A stretch of DNA of 64,000 nucleotides from positions 179,546 through 243,545 of the forward strand of contig NZ_JAERRG010000018.1 in assembly GCF_016741935.1 (NCBI RefSeq), read 5' to 3'. The notes beneath the pieces were generated by a model. That model ran no database searches. It had not been told where the DNA came from and saw only the letters and a program-made list of their open reading frames with translations. Positions 7,388 through 16,900 of the stretch are shown in pieces (position 1 is the first letter of the stretch; each line of letters begins with the position of its first letter). The position numbers and the translations under genes were made by a program. The stretch comes from Streptomyces endocoffeicus. Its GTDB lineage: Bacteria > Actinomycetota > Actinomycetes > Streptomycetales > Streptomycetaceae.

Positions 7388-10088
7388 CGCCGAGCTTCGG
7401 GAAGCTGCGGTAGAGGTGCGAGCCGACGGTGCGGGGAGAGAGAAAGAGCCGTTCGCCGATCTCGCGGTTGCTCAGCCCCTGCGCGGCCAGGCGGATGATG
7501 TGCTGCTGTTGCGGGGAGAGCGAGGTGAGGGCGTCGGGGCCGGCGGGGGCGGATTCGACACCGGCGGCGCGCAGTTCGGCCTGGGTGCGGTCGATCCAGG
7601 AGGGGGCGCCGAGGCGGCGGAAGGTTTCCAGCGCGGTGTTCAGCTGGTGGCGGGCCTCGGTGATGCGGTGGCGGCGGCGCAGCCATTCGGCGTGGTCCAG
7701 CAGGATCTGCGCGCGTTCGAACGGCCATTGGCCGCCCGCCGGTTCGGCAAGGGCCGCGATGAAGTGCGGCTCGGCCCGGGACGGTTCGAGCAGTGCGCGG
7801 GCGCGGTGGATCAGGATGCGCATCCGGGGCGAGGGGTCCTCGGCGAGCCGGTCGGCGGTGCGCTCCACGATGGCGGCGGCCTCGGCGCCGTGGCCGGTAC
7901 GGACGGCCGCGGCGGCCAGTTCGGCGACTCCGGGGTAGGAGCACGCGTAGTGGACGGGGTCGCCGTCGGTGGTGAACAGCAGCCGGAACTGCTCGTACGC
8001 CCCGACGTGGTCGCCGTCGGCCACCGCGGCCATGCCCAGCGCCCACCGGGCCCGGACCGCGACGGCGCGGCTGCGGTGCGGGTCGACGAGGGACAGCGCG
8101 ACCGAGCCCGCGGCGCGGGCCTCGTCGGTCCGTCCGGTCAGCGCGAGCGCGGCGGCTTCGAGCGACCGTGCGGCGGCGTCGAGGTGCGGCAGCCCGGCGC
8201 CCGCGGAGTTGGTGTTCACGGCGGCGGTACGGGCCTGTGCCCATCGCCCGTGGTCCAGGTACGACCATCCGGCCGAGCAGCCGAGACCGATGGGCAGGGT
8301 GCCGCCCAGCCGCCAGCGGTGGAGGGCGTCGTCGAAGATCCGTACCGCGAGTGCGGTCTCGTCGAGCAGCCAGGCCATGGCGCCGAGCGAGATGAGCCGG
8401 GCGGGGTCGCCGTCCGCCCGCTCGACCAGCGCCGGGATCGCCGCCACCCGCTCGGACCGGTGCCCGGTGGGGTCGGTCACCGCGAGCGTCCAGGGGTCGT
8501 CCTGTGCCCGGGCCCGTACGGTGCGGCGGTACTCCTCGTCGCCCGAGTAGAAGCCCGCCACCGACGCCGAGGAGAGCGCGGCCCGGCGCAGCTTGGGGTC
8601 CTCCGCCGCCCGCAGCAGCAAGGACATCGCGGTGTCGTGCTCGGTGCTCAGCGTGAGCACCTGACCCACGCGCAGCGATGCCTCAGCCGACAGCTCCGGG
8701 TCGTCGGTGAGCGCGGCGGCCTGCGCGGCGAGCCGGCGCACCCAGTGCGGCTGTCCGGTGGACACCGCGGCACCCGCCGCGGCCACCAGGCGGCGGGCGC
8801 GGTCGCGCCGCCCGGGGCTCAGCTCGGCGGCCCGCTCCAGCGCGGTGGTGGCGGCGGTGTATCCGCCACGCTCCCGGGCCCTGGCCGCCGAGTCCTCCAG
8901 TGCGGCGGCGATCTCCTCGTCCGGCCCCTCCGCCGCGGCGGCCAGATGCCAGGCGCGGCGGTCGGGCTCGGCGCTGAGCAGCGTGGCGAGGTCGCGGTGG
9001 GCCTGACGGCGGGCGGCCAGTGGTACGGAGTGGTAGATGGCGGATCTGATCAGCGGATGCCGGAAGCGGGCCCGCCAGCCGTCGCGGCCGCCGCCGGTGA
9101 TCCGCAGCAGTCCGGCGGCCTCGGCCGGGGCCAGCGCCTCGACCCGGCCCGCCACCGCCCGGTCGTCCGCCGCGGCCAGGAGCAGGGCCTGCCGGGTGGT
9201 CTCGGGCAGGGTTTCGAGGTCGGCGGCGAAGACCCGCATCAGGCGGTCGGTGGGCGGCAGGAGCTCACCGTCGGCGGAGCCGGCCGGGTCCGCGCCGCAG
9301 GCGCCGTTCGCCCGGGCGAGCTCGATCAGCGCCAGCGGATTTCCGGCGGCCTGGTCGAGGATGCGCAACCGGCGGCTGCCGGTCGGCGGATACGGTTGCC
9401 GGTCCAGCAGGAGGCCCGCGGCGGTCGCGTCCAGCGGGTCGAGCGTGCGCAGGGGAAAGCCGGAGAACGGCGCCGTGGCCCCGCCCCGGGCGCCCTCGCC
9501 CGCCCTGTCCCTGGTTCCGGCCAGTGCGGCCAGGGGTTCGTCGCCGATGCGCCGGGCGGCGAAGGCGAGCAGTTCCAGCGAGCCGGCGTCGATCCACTGA
9601 AGGTCGTCGGCGACCACGAGGACGGGCGACTGCCGGGCGAGGTCCGACAGCAGCGTGAGCAGCGCGACCCCGAGCAACAGCCGATCGGGCGGGCCGCCGC
9701 GTCCGGCGTCAACGCCGTCGGGTCCGGCCTCCCCGAGGTGGGCGTTGTCGGGCTCGGCCTCCCCGAAATGGGCGTTGTCGGGCTCGGCCCGCCCGAAACC
9801 ACGGCCCCCGAAGTCGTCCCCCAGGCCCATGGCCCCCAGCAGCGCCGACCGCTGCCGCCCCGGCAGCCGCGCGGTCTCCCCCAGCACCGGCCGCAGCAGC
9901 TGGTGCAGCCCCGCGAACGTCAGGTTCGCCTCGCTCTCGCTGCCCGTCATCCGCAGCACCCGGCCCCGGTGACGATCCGCCGCGAGGCCGAGCAGGGTGC
10001 TCTTGCCCGCGCCCGGTTCACCCGTAAGGATCAGTACACCGCTGGTCAGACCGAGCACGGCCGCGCTCTCCTTCTCCCGCCCGACCAT
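7335..10088 (-). CDS. LAL-type LuxR family transcriptional regulator (large ATP-binding regulator)
   Basis: The protein is about 917 residues long. Near the N-terminus GEPGAGKSTLLG is the Walker A motif and VLVVADDLQWID the Walker B, as in STAND-type ATPases of the MalT/LAL group. The middle is helical and TPR-like. The C-terminal LSPQQQHIIRLAAQGLSNRE and the helix that follows form the LuxR DNA-binding domain. I chose the second of two close ATGs (10088) because AAAGG abuts the first (10094). LAL proteins are pathway-specific activators in Streptomyces. The divergent MBL hydrolase/esterase pair is the obvious neighbouring candidate target. Confidence 0.9.
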   Translation of the reverse strand: MVGREKESAAVLGLTSGVLILTGEPGAGKSTLLGLAADRHRGRVLRMTGSESEANLTFAGLHQLLRPVLGETARLPGRQRSALLGAMGLGDDFGGRGFGRAEPDNAHFGEAEPDNAHLGEAGPDGVDAGRGGPPDRLLLGVALLTLLSDLARQSPVLVVADDLQWIDAGSLELLAFAARRIGDEPLAALAGTRDRAGEGARGGATAPFSGFPLRTLDPLDATAAGLLLDRQPYPPTGSRRLRILDQAAGNPLALIELARANGACGADPAGSADGELLPPTDRLMRVFAADLETLPETTRQALLLAAADDRAVAGRVEALAPAEAAGLLRITGGGRDGWRARFRHPLIRSAIYHSVPLAARRQAHRDLATLLSAEPDRRAWHLAAAAEGPDEEIAAALEDSAARARERGGYTAATTALERAAELSPGRRDRARRLVAAAGAAVSTGQPHWVRRLAAQAAALTDDPELSAEASLRVGQVLTLSTEHDTAMSLLLRAAEDPKLRRAALSSASVAGFYSGDEEYRRTVRARAQDDPWTLAVTDPTGHRSERVAAIPALVERADGDPARLISLGAMAWLLDETALAVRIFDDALHRWRLGGTLPIGLGCSAGWSYLDHGRWAQARTAAVNTNSAGAGLPHLDAAARSLEAAALALTGRTDEARAAGSVALSLVDPHRSRAVAVRARWALGMAAVADGDHVGAYEQFRLLFTTDGDPVHYACSYPGVAELAAAAVRTGHGAEAAAIVERTADRLAEDPSPRMRILIHRARALLEPSRAEPHFIAALAEPAGGQWPFERAQILLDHAEWLRRRHRITEARHQLNTALETFRRLGAPSWIDRTQAELRAAGVESAPAGPDALTSLSPQQQHIIRLAAQGLSNREIGERLFLSPRTVGSHLYRSFPKLGVTARSQLRDLIEAPGRP

Positions 10089-10166
10089 GGTCATCCTTTG
10101 ACTCTAGCCCGTGGTGCAGTCAGATGACCGATACCGCCGGCGCCCGCGGACGCGCAGGCTGGAGAC

Positions 10167-11063
10167 ATGGACACCATCACGCTTGGAAACGTCGAGATCA
10201 CCCGCGTGGTAGAGGTGGCCCCGAGGGGGCTGGCACGTGGCTTCATCTTTCCCGACGTGGCCCCGGAGCACTGGCGCGCGCACGAGAGCTGGCTGGCCCC
10301 CGAATTCCTGGATCCGGCCGCCGATGAGATCCGCACGATGATCCAGACCTGGCTGCTCCGCAGTGAGGGCCGGACGATCCTGATCGACACGGGCATCGGC
10401 AACGACCGGGAGCGGCCGGGCATGCCGCACTTCCACCATCTGCACACGAACTACCTCGGGGAGCTGGCCGCGGCCGGGGTCCGCCCGGCCGATGTGGACC
10501 TGGTGATCTGCACCCATGTGCACGGGGACCACGTCGGCTGGAACACTTCATGGGCGGACGGTGAGTGGCGGCCGACCTTCCCCAACGCGCAGTACGTGAT
10601 CCCCCGCGTCGACTTCGACTACTGGAACCCGGAGAACGGTCACCGGACCCGCTCCGGCTCCCGGATGGCGAATGTGTTCGAGGACAGCGTCGCCCCGGTC
10701 CACCAGGCCGGGCAGACCGTGCTGTGGGAGGGCGACCACTACGACGTCAACGCCCAGCTGCGCATCGAGTCCGCCCCCGGCCACACCCCCGGCTCCGCCG
10801 TGGTGCGGCTGCGGTCGGGTACGGATCGGGCGGTCTTCGTGGGCGATCTGATGCACAGCCCGCTGCAGATCGTGGAGCCGGACGCCTGCCCCTGCTTCGA
10901 CGAGGACGAGCCCCGGGCGCGGGTCTCCCGGCGCCGGGTGCTGGGCGAGACCGCGGACGAGGGTGCGCTGTTGTTCCCCGCGCACTTCCCCGGTGCGAGC
11001 GCGGCCGAAGTGCGGCGTGACGGCGAGCGGTTCGCGGTGAAGGAGTGGGCGGTATGGCGGTGA
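10167..11063 (+). CDS. MBL-fold metallo-hydrolase (lactonase-like)
   Basis: The 298-residue enzyme carries THVHGDHVGW: His117, His119, Asp121 and His122 form the HxHxDH metal site of metallo-beta-lactamase-fold hydrolases. APGHTPGS later supplies another metal-binding His. Overall size and motif spacing resemble N-acyl-homoserine-lactone or other lactone hydrolases, but the substrate is unknown. It is divergent from the LAL regulator with a 78-base gap and overlaps the downstream carboxylesterase by 10 bases, so hydrolase and esterase are probably translated together. Confidence 0.85.
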   Translation: MDTITLGNVEITRVVEVAPRGLARGFIFPDVAPEHWRAHESWLAPEFLDPAADEIRTMIQTWLLRSEGRTILIDTGIGNDRERPGMPHFHHLHTNYLGELAAAGVRPADVDLVICTHVHGDHVGWNTSWADGEWRPTFPNAQYVIPRVDFDYWNPENGHRTRSGSRMANVFEDSVAPVHQAGQTVLWEGDHYDVNAQLRIESAPGHTPGSAVVRLRSGTDRAVFVGDLMHSPLQIVEPDACPCFDEDEPRARVSRRRVLGETADEGALLFPAHFPGASAAEVRRDGERFAVKEWAVWR

Positions 11064-12223
11064 GGGTGTTCCGGAACATCCCGTACGCGGCCGGGCCGAC
11101 CGGCGCCGCGCGATTCGCCGCGCCGACCCCCGTACCCGGTGGACCCCCCGCACCCGGCGCACCCGGCGCCGACGGGCCCGGCGCCGACGGGCCCGGGCCG
11201 ACGGCTCCGGCACCCGACCGGCGGTTCCCGGCGGATCTGAGCCCGCTGACGGGCCCGGGCTGGGTGCGCGGCGAGGACTATCTGACGCTCAACGTCTGGA
11301 CGCCACGTACCGACGGAAACGCCCCGGTGATGGTCTTCGTGCACGGCGGCGCGTTCCTCTCCGGCACCGGTCAGGCGCCGGTGTACGACGGGACGTCCTT
11401 CGCCCGCGACGGCGTGGTCCTGGTCACCCTCAACTACCGTCTCGGCGCGCTGGGTTGGCTCGATCTGCCGGGCGCCCCGCGCAACCGGGGCCTGCTGGAC
11501 GTGCTCGCGGCGCTGCGGTGGGTGCGTGAGCACATCGCGGATTACGGCGGGGACCCGGACCGGGTCACGGTGTTCGGGCAGTCGGCGGGAGGGATGATCA
11601 TCAGCGCGTTGCTGTTGATGCCCGAGGCCGCCGGGCTGTTCCGGGGCGCGATCAGCCAGAGCGGTGGGCTCTACGCCCTGACCGGCGCCGAGGCGGCGGA
11701 GACGACCCGGGCCCTGGCGGACCGGCTGGGCGTTCCGGCCACGGCCGAGGCATTCGCCGGCATCCCCGACGAGCGCCTGGTGTCCGCGCTCGCCGAGGTG
11801 CCCGGCACGGGGCCGAGGCTGTCGCCGCTCGGTGTGGTGCTCGACGGGCTCGACGACGCGCCACCGCCGCATCCGGTGGATCTGCTGGTCGGCACGAACA
11901 CCCAGGAGTCGCTGCTCTACCAGCGGCCGGAACAGAGCGCGGCCATCGACGCGATCTTCCGCGAAGCTCGTGAGCGGCTGGTGTCCCGCTACGACAGGGC
12001 GTTCACCTACGACTTCGACTGGCGGGGCGGGCCGTTCGGCGCGTGCCACGCCGTGGAGCTCCCGTTCGTCTTCGACACCACCGGTCTGCCCGCCCTCCGT
12101 ACGGCGAACGGACTGCTCGGACCGGACATCCCGCCGTCGCTGGCCACCGAGATGCACGGCGCGTGGGTGCGCTTCGCCATGAGCGGGGATCCCGGCTGGT
12201 CGGGAACGCACCGGTTCCATTAG
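11054..12223 (+). CDS. Type B carboxylesterase family protein
   Basis: The ATG at 11054 (389 aa) was chosen because AAGGAG at 11040-11045 lies eight bases upstream; the start overlaps the MBL gene's end. FVHGGAF (95-101) forms the oxyanion hole, Ser177 in FGQSAGG is the nucleophile, and CHAVELPFVF supplies the catalytic His. Compared with full-length carboxylesterases the N-terminus is short, starting at the VFRNIPYA block, and residues 36-50 are low-complexity Gly-Ala-Asp-Gly-Pro repeats, so it is a compact variant. It is a cytoplasmic alpha/beta-hydrolase that may act on products of the MBL enzyme. Confidence 0.85.
   Translation: MAVRVFRNIPYAAGPTGAARFAAPTPVPGGPPAPGAPGADGPGADGPGPTAPAPDRRFPADLSPLTGPGWVRGEDYLTLNVWTPRTDGNAPVMVFVHGGAFLSGTGQAPVYDGTSFARDGVVLVTLNYRLGALGWLDLPGAPRNRGLLDVLAALRWVREHIADYGGDPDRVTVFGQSAGGMIISALLLMPEAAGLFRGAISQSGGLYALTGAEAAETTRALADRLGVPATAEAFAGIPDERLVSALAEVPGTGPRLSPLGVVLDGLDDAPPPHPVDLLVGTNTQESLLYQRPEQSAAIDAIFREARERLVSRYDRAFTYDFDWRGGPFGACHAVELPFVFDTTGLPALRTANGLLGPDIPPSLATEMHGAWVRFAMSGDPGWSGTHRFH
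11165..11194 (+). repeat. 15-base in-frame minisatellite in the carboxylesterase gene
   Basis: Two perfect copies of GGCGCCGACGGGCCC encode Gly-Ala-Asp-Gly-Pro. The unit differs by one base from the repeat in the histidine kinase gene at 7103-7147. Confidence 0.8.
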
Positions 12224-12296
12224 GGCGCACGGGGTGCGGCGGGGTGGCCGTGGCGGCGGATCGGTGTCCGCTCCGCGCGCGGGTCACGGCCGCCTC

Positions 12297-12355
12297 GTCG
12301 TGCCCCGGAACCGGAACGGTCGTGGGTCCGGTCGTGCCCCGGAACGGTCGTGGGT
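12297..12355 (+). repeat. Imperfect direct repeat downstream of the carboxylesterase gene
   Basis: A segment beginning GTCGTGCCCCGGAAC and ending GGTCGTGGGT occurs at 12297-12327 and again, six bases shorter, at 12331-12355. It fills the gap between the ends of the convergent carboxylesterase and MHYT genes. No clear terminator hairpin was recognised there. Confidence 0.6.
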
Positions 12356-13252
12356 TCACCAGTCGCGGTACTCCTGGCGGCCGTGGCGCGGGCCCGGGCG
12401 GCTCGTCCGGGCCCGGGCGGGCTCCTCCTCCGGTGGCCAAGCCGGCCAGACCGGCCGGGGCGGTGGTGGCGGCGCGGTCCTGCGCGCGCTGTCCGCCTTC
12501 TTCTCGTTCCACTCCCCCTCGCCCAGGACGAGCAGCGGATCGAACATGATGATGGTCCCCGCGATCACCAGGAAGATCACCGGGCCGATCAGCATGGGGA
12601 GGATGAGCGAAGCGGGCGCCTCACCCCCGACGGAGGCGCTGAGCACATCGTCCAGCCGCACGCTGACCGCGGCCATGCCCGTGTAGTGCATCCCGGTCAC
12701 GGCGACCCCCATCACCATGCTCGACGCCAGGCTGGCGCGGAAGCCGTGGATGGTCACGGCGGCCCAGAGGGCGGCGGTCGCGGCCACGACCGCGATCAGG
12801 ACGGAGAGCAGGACGGTCGGCACGGAGTACTCCAGATGCCCCTGCATGCGCATCGCGGACATCCCGATGTAGTGCATGCCCGCGACGCCGAGTCCGGTGA
12901 ACACACCGGCCGAGAGCAGCACCCCCGGGGAGGTGCCCCGGTAGCCGACCATGAAGACGCCGATGCCGACGACGACGATCGCCACGAAAAGGCTGAGAAG
13001 GGTGATCGGTATGTCGAAGCCGATCGGCGTCTCCTTCACATGGAAGCCCATCATGGCGATGAAGTGCATCGTCCAGATGCCCGAGCCGATCGACGCGGAT
13101 CCGAGCGCGAGCCAGCCCGCCTTCCAGGAGCGCTGGGTGCGCACCGACCGGGCCGTGCAACGTAAGCCGAGGGCTCCGCCGAGACAGGCCATGAGGTAGG
13201 CCGCCAGCGGGGTGGCGGCCCCGTAGTTGAACCCGTCGATCGTGCCGTACAT
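12356..13252 (-). CDS. MHYT-domain integral membrane sensor
   Basis: The 298-residue product has about seven membrane helices and three copies of the MHYT pattern: WTMHFIAMMGF, GMHYIGMSAM and GMHYTGMAAV. The repeated Met/His pairs are proposed to bind a metal, probably copper, and to sense oxygen, CO or NO. In other bacteria the domain is usually fused to GGDEF/EAL or kinase output domains. Here it stands alone with a Pro/Arg-rich cytoplasmic tail, as in many Streptomyces copies. GGGTGGAG lies six bases upstream of the ATG at 13252. Confidence 0.9.
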   Translation of the reverse strand: MYGTIDGFNYGAATPLAAYLMACLGGALGLRCTARSVRTQRSWKAGWLALGSASIGSGIWTMHFIAMMGFHVKETPIGFDIPITLLSLFVAIVVVGIGVFMVGYRGTSPGVLLSAGVFTGLGVAGMHYIGMSAMRMQGHLEYSVPTVLLSVLIAVVAATAALWAAVTIHGFRASLASSMVMGVAVTGMHYTGMAAVSVRLDDVLSASVGGEAPASLILPMLIGPVIFLVIAGTIIMFDPLLVLGEGEWNEKKADSARRTAPPPPPRPVWPAWPPEEEPARARTSRPGPRHGRQEYRDW

Positions 13253-13547
13253 GTACGCTCCACCCTTTTCGCCGCGGGGATCCTGTGCAGAAACGTTGTG
13301 TCACCGGCGAGAGTAGGGCTCGGCCGAGCACGCCACCCACACATTTGGTCACGCATCGATAAAGGTGTCTCACCAGGGGTGACGGGATGTCACGCGATTC
13401 ACCGCATGTCCGTTTTCCCCTTTGCCGCAGATGGGCGGTGTTGTGCCGGTGGCACGTGCCCGGCGGGAGGGTCGCCCGGGGGCGGTTCGAGAGCGGCGAG
13501 AGCGGCGAGCCCGGGAACCATCCGCGCCGCCCTCACCCCGGGAGCGG

Positions 13548-13790
13548 CTACGCCGCGGACGAGTCCTCCGGATGTCGTACGGCTCTCTTCACCGCCCGTT
13601 CCACCTCGAATCTGCTCAACCCGGCCGACACGGCGTGCTCCGTGATCGCCGCCTGCACCCGCTCCGCCGCCGCGCGCCACCGCTCCCACTGGCTCCGGCG
13701 CTCATCGCCGTCCAGCCCGGACACCAGGCGATGCTCCGCATCGGCGGATTTTTGCAGGTCAATCAGCTCATCAGTCACCAGATCAGACAT
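13548..13790 (-). CDS. Small conserved hypothetical protein (80 aa)
   Basis: The frame extends further upstream, but the ATG at 13790 gives a compact 80-residue protein starting MSDLVTDELIDLQKSADAEH with regular helical, charged character and no membrane segment or metal site. The pattern looks like a small conserved actinomycete protein, possibly a helical bundle. It lies divergently from the large CHAT gene with a 197-base gap. Nothing in it reveals a function. The 295 bases between this gene and the MHYT gene hold no recognisable gene. Confidence 0.55.
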   Translation of the reverse strand: MSDLVTDELIDLQKSADAEHRLVSGLDGDERRSQWERWRAAAERVQAAITEHAVSAGLSRFEVERAVKRAVRHPEDSSAA

Positions 13791-13987
13791 GCGAGCGATT
13801 CTAAGGAAACCGTACGAAGAAGAGCGCGGAGGCGCCGCGGGAGTTTTCACGCGGCGCCGCACCCGCGTATCCGGCCGGGCGATTCGCGGACGTCTTCTGG
13901 TCGGTTTCCGGAAAGAGCGATCAAAGGACTCCTGTGCTCGCACGGACGGGCGGATGATGAGAGCGGCATGACGAAGGGGGACGTTTC

Positions 13988-16900
13988 ATGCACGGCAGGG
14001 ATCTCGCGGCATTGCGTGACCGCGCCGAACGGGCCGCGGCCGACGCGCTGGCGTGCATCGCCCCGCCCCCACCGGAGAGCCCGGCGCCCGGCGCCGGTTC
14101 GAAGGGCCCCGGTTCGGACGGCCCCGGTTCGGACGGCCCCGGTTCGAAGGGCCCCGGTTCGGACGGCTCGTCCGACAGCCCGGCGGCCACGCGAGCGCCC
14201 GACGGCACTCGGTCGCCCGCCACCGCCGACCCCGCCCTGCTCGACCAACGCATCACCGAACTCGACGGCCTGGAAGTCGAGTTGGCGGCGGCCGTACCGG
14301 ACGGGGACGCGCTGCTGTGCACCGTACGCGCCCGGCTCGGCGGTCTGTACGCCGAGCGCTACGGGCGCAATCCCACGGACGACGACCGGAGCAGGGGCCT
14401 GCGGGTGCTGCGGGCCGCCCGCGCCGCTGAGGCGCTCGGCCCACGGGACGAGCGGGCCTCCGCCTTCCACCTGGTGCGGTTGCTGCTGACCCCGGCCATG
14501 ACGACCGGATGGGACGGCACGCTGTCCCATCTCCTGGAGTCCTTCGACATCGGGCGCCGAGTGGCGTTGGGGGACCCCGAGCTCACCGCCGATCTGACCG
14601 AGCTGCGCGGTCTGGTGACCGACCTGGCGCCGACGCTCCCGGAAGACGCCGCCGAATCCCTGTTCTGGGCGGCCGACATCCTCGAGCGGATACCCGCCAT
14701 CGTGCGCTCCCGGGACCTCGGGCAGATGGCCGACCTGGCCGCGCAGATGGCGCAGCGGCTGCCGGGCCGCAACTCCGAGCTGATGCGGGCCGTGAGCGGC
14801 CTGGCCGCCGAGTTCTCCGGAGCCCGGGAGGCGGGCGACGTCGATGCGGTCAAGGCGATGACGGAGTCCGAGGAGGACACCGCCCTCACCTTCGCACAGG
14901 CCGCCCTCATGCTGGAGCTCGAAGTGCCCGGCACCATCCGGCCCGAGGATCTGGAGGCCCTGGTCAGTGAGGTGAGCAAGGGGCCGGCCGGTGAAGAGGC
15001 GGAGACCGCGATGCGCGCGGCGATGAGCCGCATGGCGCACGGCATGCGCACGGGGGACGCCGACCGGCTGGCTGAGGCGGCCGAGTTGATCGGCACGGCC
15101 GCCGGTACGGGATCCGGCCGGGTGGACTGGATGGCCGGGGTCATATCGCCCGGACTGCTGGCCGCGGCCACCATCCTGGGCGGCAACCTCACGGACCGCG
15201 ACCAGGCGCGGGCCCGCCTCGACGCGATCTTCGGTCCCACCTCCGCGGTGTTCGAATCCGCCCACGCGACCGGGCCCGGCGCGGAGGGGCTGAGGGTGTG
15301 CGCCCGGAGCATGCACCTACTGCTGCGCCTCAACGAGGCGCTGGACGAGCGGGACATCGAAACGCTGGAGAACCTCCTGGACGAGCTGCTCGACCTGCTG
15401 GAGGAGGCCGGCGAGAGCAGCGAATGGCAGTTCCTGGTGCTCTTCCTGCTCGGCCTGGCCCAGTTGAGCCTGGCCACGCTGGACGGCGGGATCCCCGCGC
15501 TGCGGGCCGGCATGGCCTACTTCGAGGAGGCGGCGAACCACCCGAGGCTCCCGACGTTCGCCCAGCCCCTCATGGACGCGCAGGGCGCGCCCCTGCTGGC
15601 CCTCTTCTCCATGATCGAACCGGATCCCGAGCGGGTCTCCGAGGCCGTGGCCCGGGCCCGCCGGGCCCTGGACGGCCCCGTCTCGACCCCCGACCAGCGG
15701 GTGTGGATCCAGCAAGGCATCGGGCTGGCGCTGCGCACCGTCCACAGGTCGACCGGCGACCCCTCCGACCTGGAGAAAGCGGTCGAGGAGCTGGAACGGG
15801 CCAGGGGCGGACTCACCGAGCGCACCAGCCCGGACATCCGGCAGAAGCTGCTGTGGGAGCTGGCCGAGGCGTACCGGCTGCGCGACGACCGGGAGCGCGA
15901 TGACACGGGGGCGGCCGTCGCCACCGCCCATGCCTCGCTGTGGGTGCTGGCCGAGGACGTGCTGCTGCAACTCGGCGCCGAGCACGGCCTCGAGGTGGCC
16001 AGGGCGGGGGCCAGCCGTGGGCTGCTCGCCGCCCACTGGGCCGCCGTGGACGGCCGGATCGAGGAGGCCCTGACGTCGCTGGAGAACGGGCGGGGCCTGG
16101 TGCTGCGCGCCGCGGCCGCGGCCGCCGGGGTCCCCGAGCAGCTGGCCGCCCGGGGCGAGGCGGAGCTGGCAGAGCAGTGGCGGACCGCCGTACGGGACCT
16201 CCCGCCCCAGGCCGCGCCGACCGGCGGCGCACTCACGCCGGGCATCGGCGGCGCCCCGGAGGAGGTCCGGAACGCGCTCGCGCGGGTCATGCCGGCCGGG
16301 GCCGCCCCCGGCGTCGAGATCCCCAGCACGCTGCGCCGCCGCGCCCTGGACGTACTGCGGCGGGACAGCGGCGAGGCGCCGCTGCGCGGACTGCTCGGCG
16401 CCCCCGCCATCGGGGAGTTGCGGGACGGGCTGCGCGCCACCGGCTCCGACGCCCTGGTGTATCTGGTGCCCGGGCAGGGCACCGCCGATGGCGTGGCCGT
16501 CCTGGTGCGGAGCACCGCCGAGCCGACGGCGCTGCCCCTGCCGGGGCTCGGCGCGCTCGGCCGCGAGCCGCTGGAGCGCTATCTGGACGCGGGTGCCCGG
16601 CGGTCGGCCGTGTCCGAGCACGGCATGGACGCCCACGCCGAGGCCCATCGCGACTGGGAGGCGGCGCTGGAGGGGCTGTGCGACTGGGCGGGCCCGGCCG
16701 TCCTCGCCCCCGTCCTGGACGCGCTGGACGCCCGGACGGCGGACGCGCTGGACGCCCGGACGGCGGACGCGCTGGACGCCCGGACGGCGGACGGGCGCGG
16801 GAAAGCGGAGGACCGCCCGCGGAAAACGGGGGACGGGCACGGGGAAGCGGGGGACGGGCCCGCGGCACACGACGCGCCGGTCCGGCTGGTCCTCGTGCCG

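Noticed and set aside
10167..12223. MBL hydrolase and carboxylesterase as a quorum-quenching pair
   Set aside because: The lactonase-like MBL motif is too general to assign a signal substrate, and there is no other signalling gene beyond the LAL regulator.
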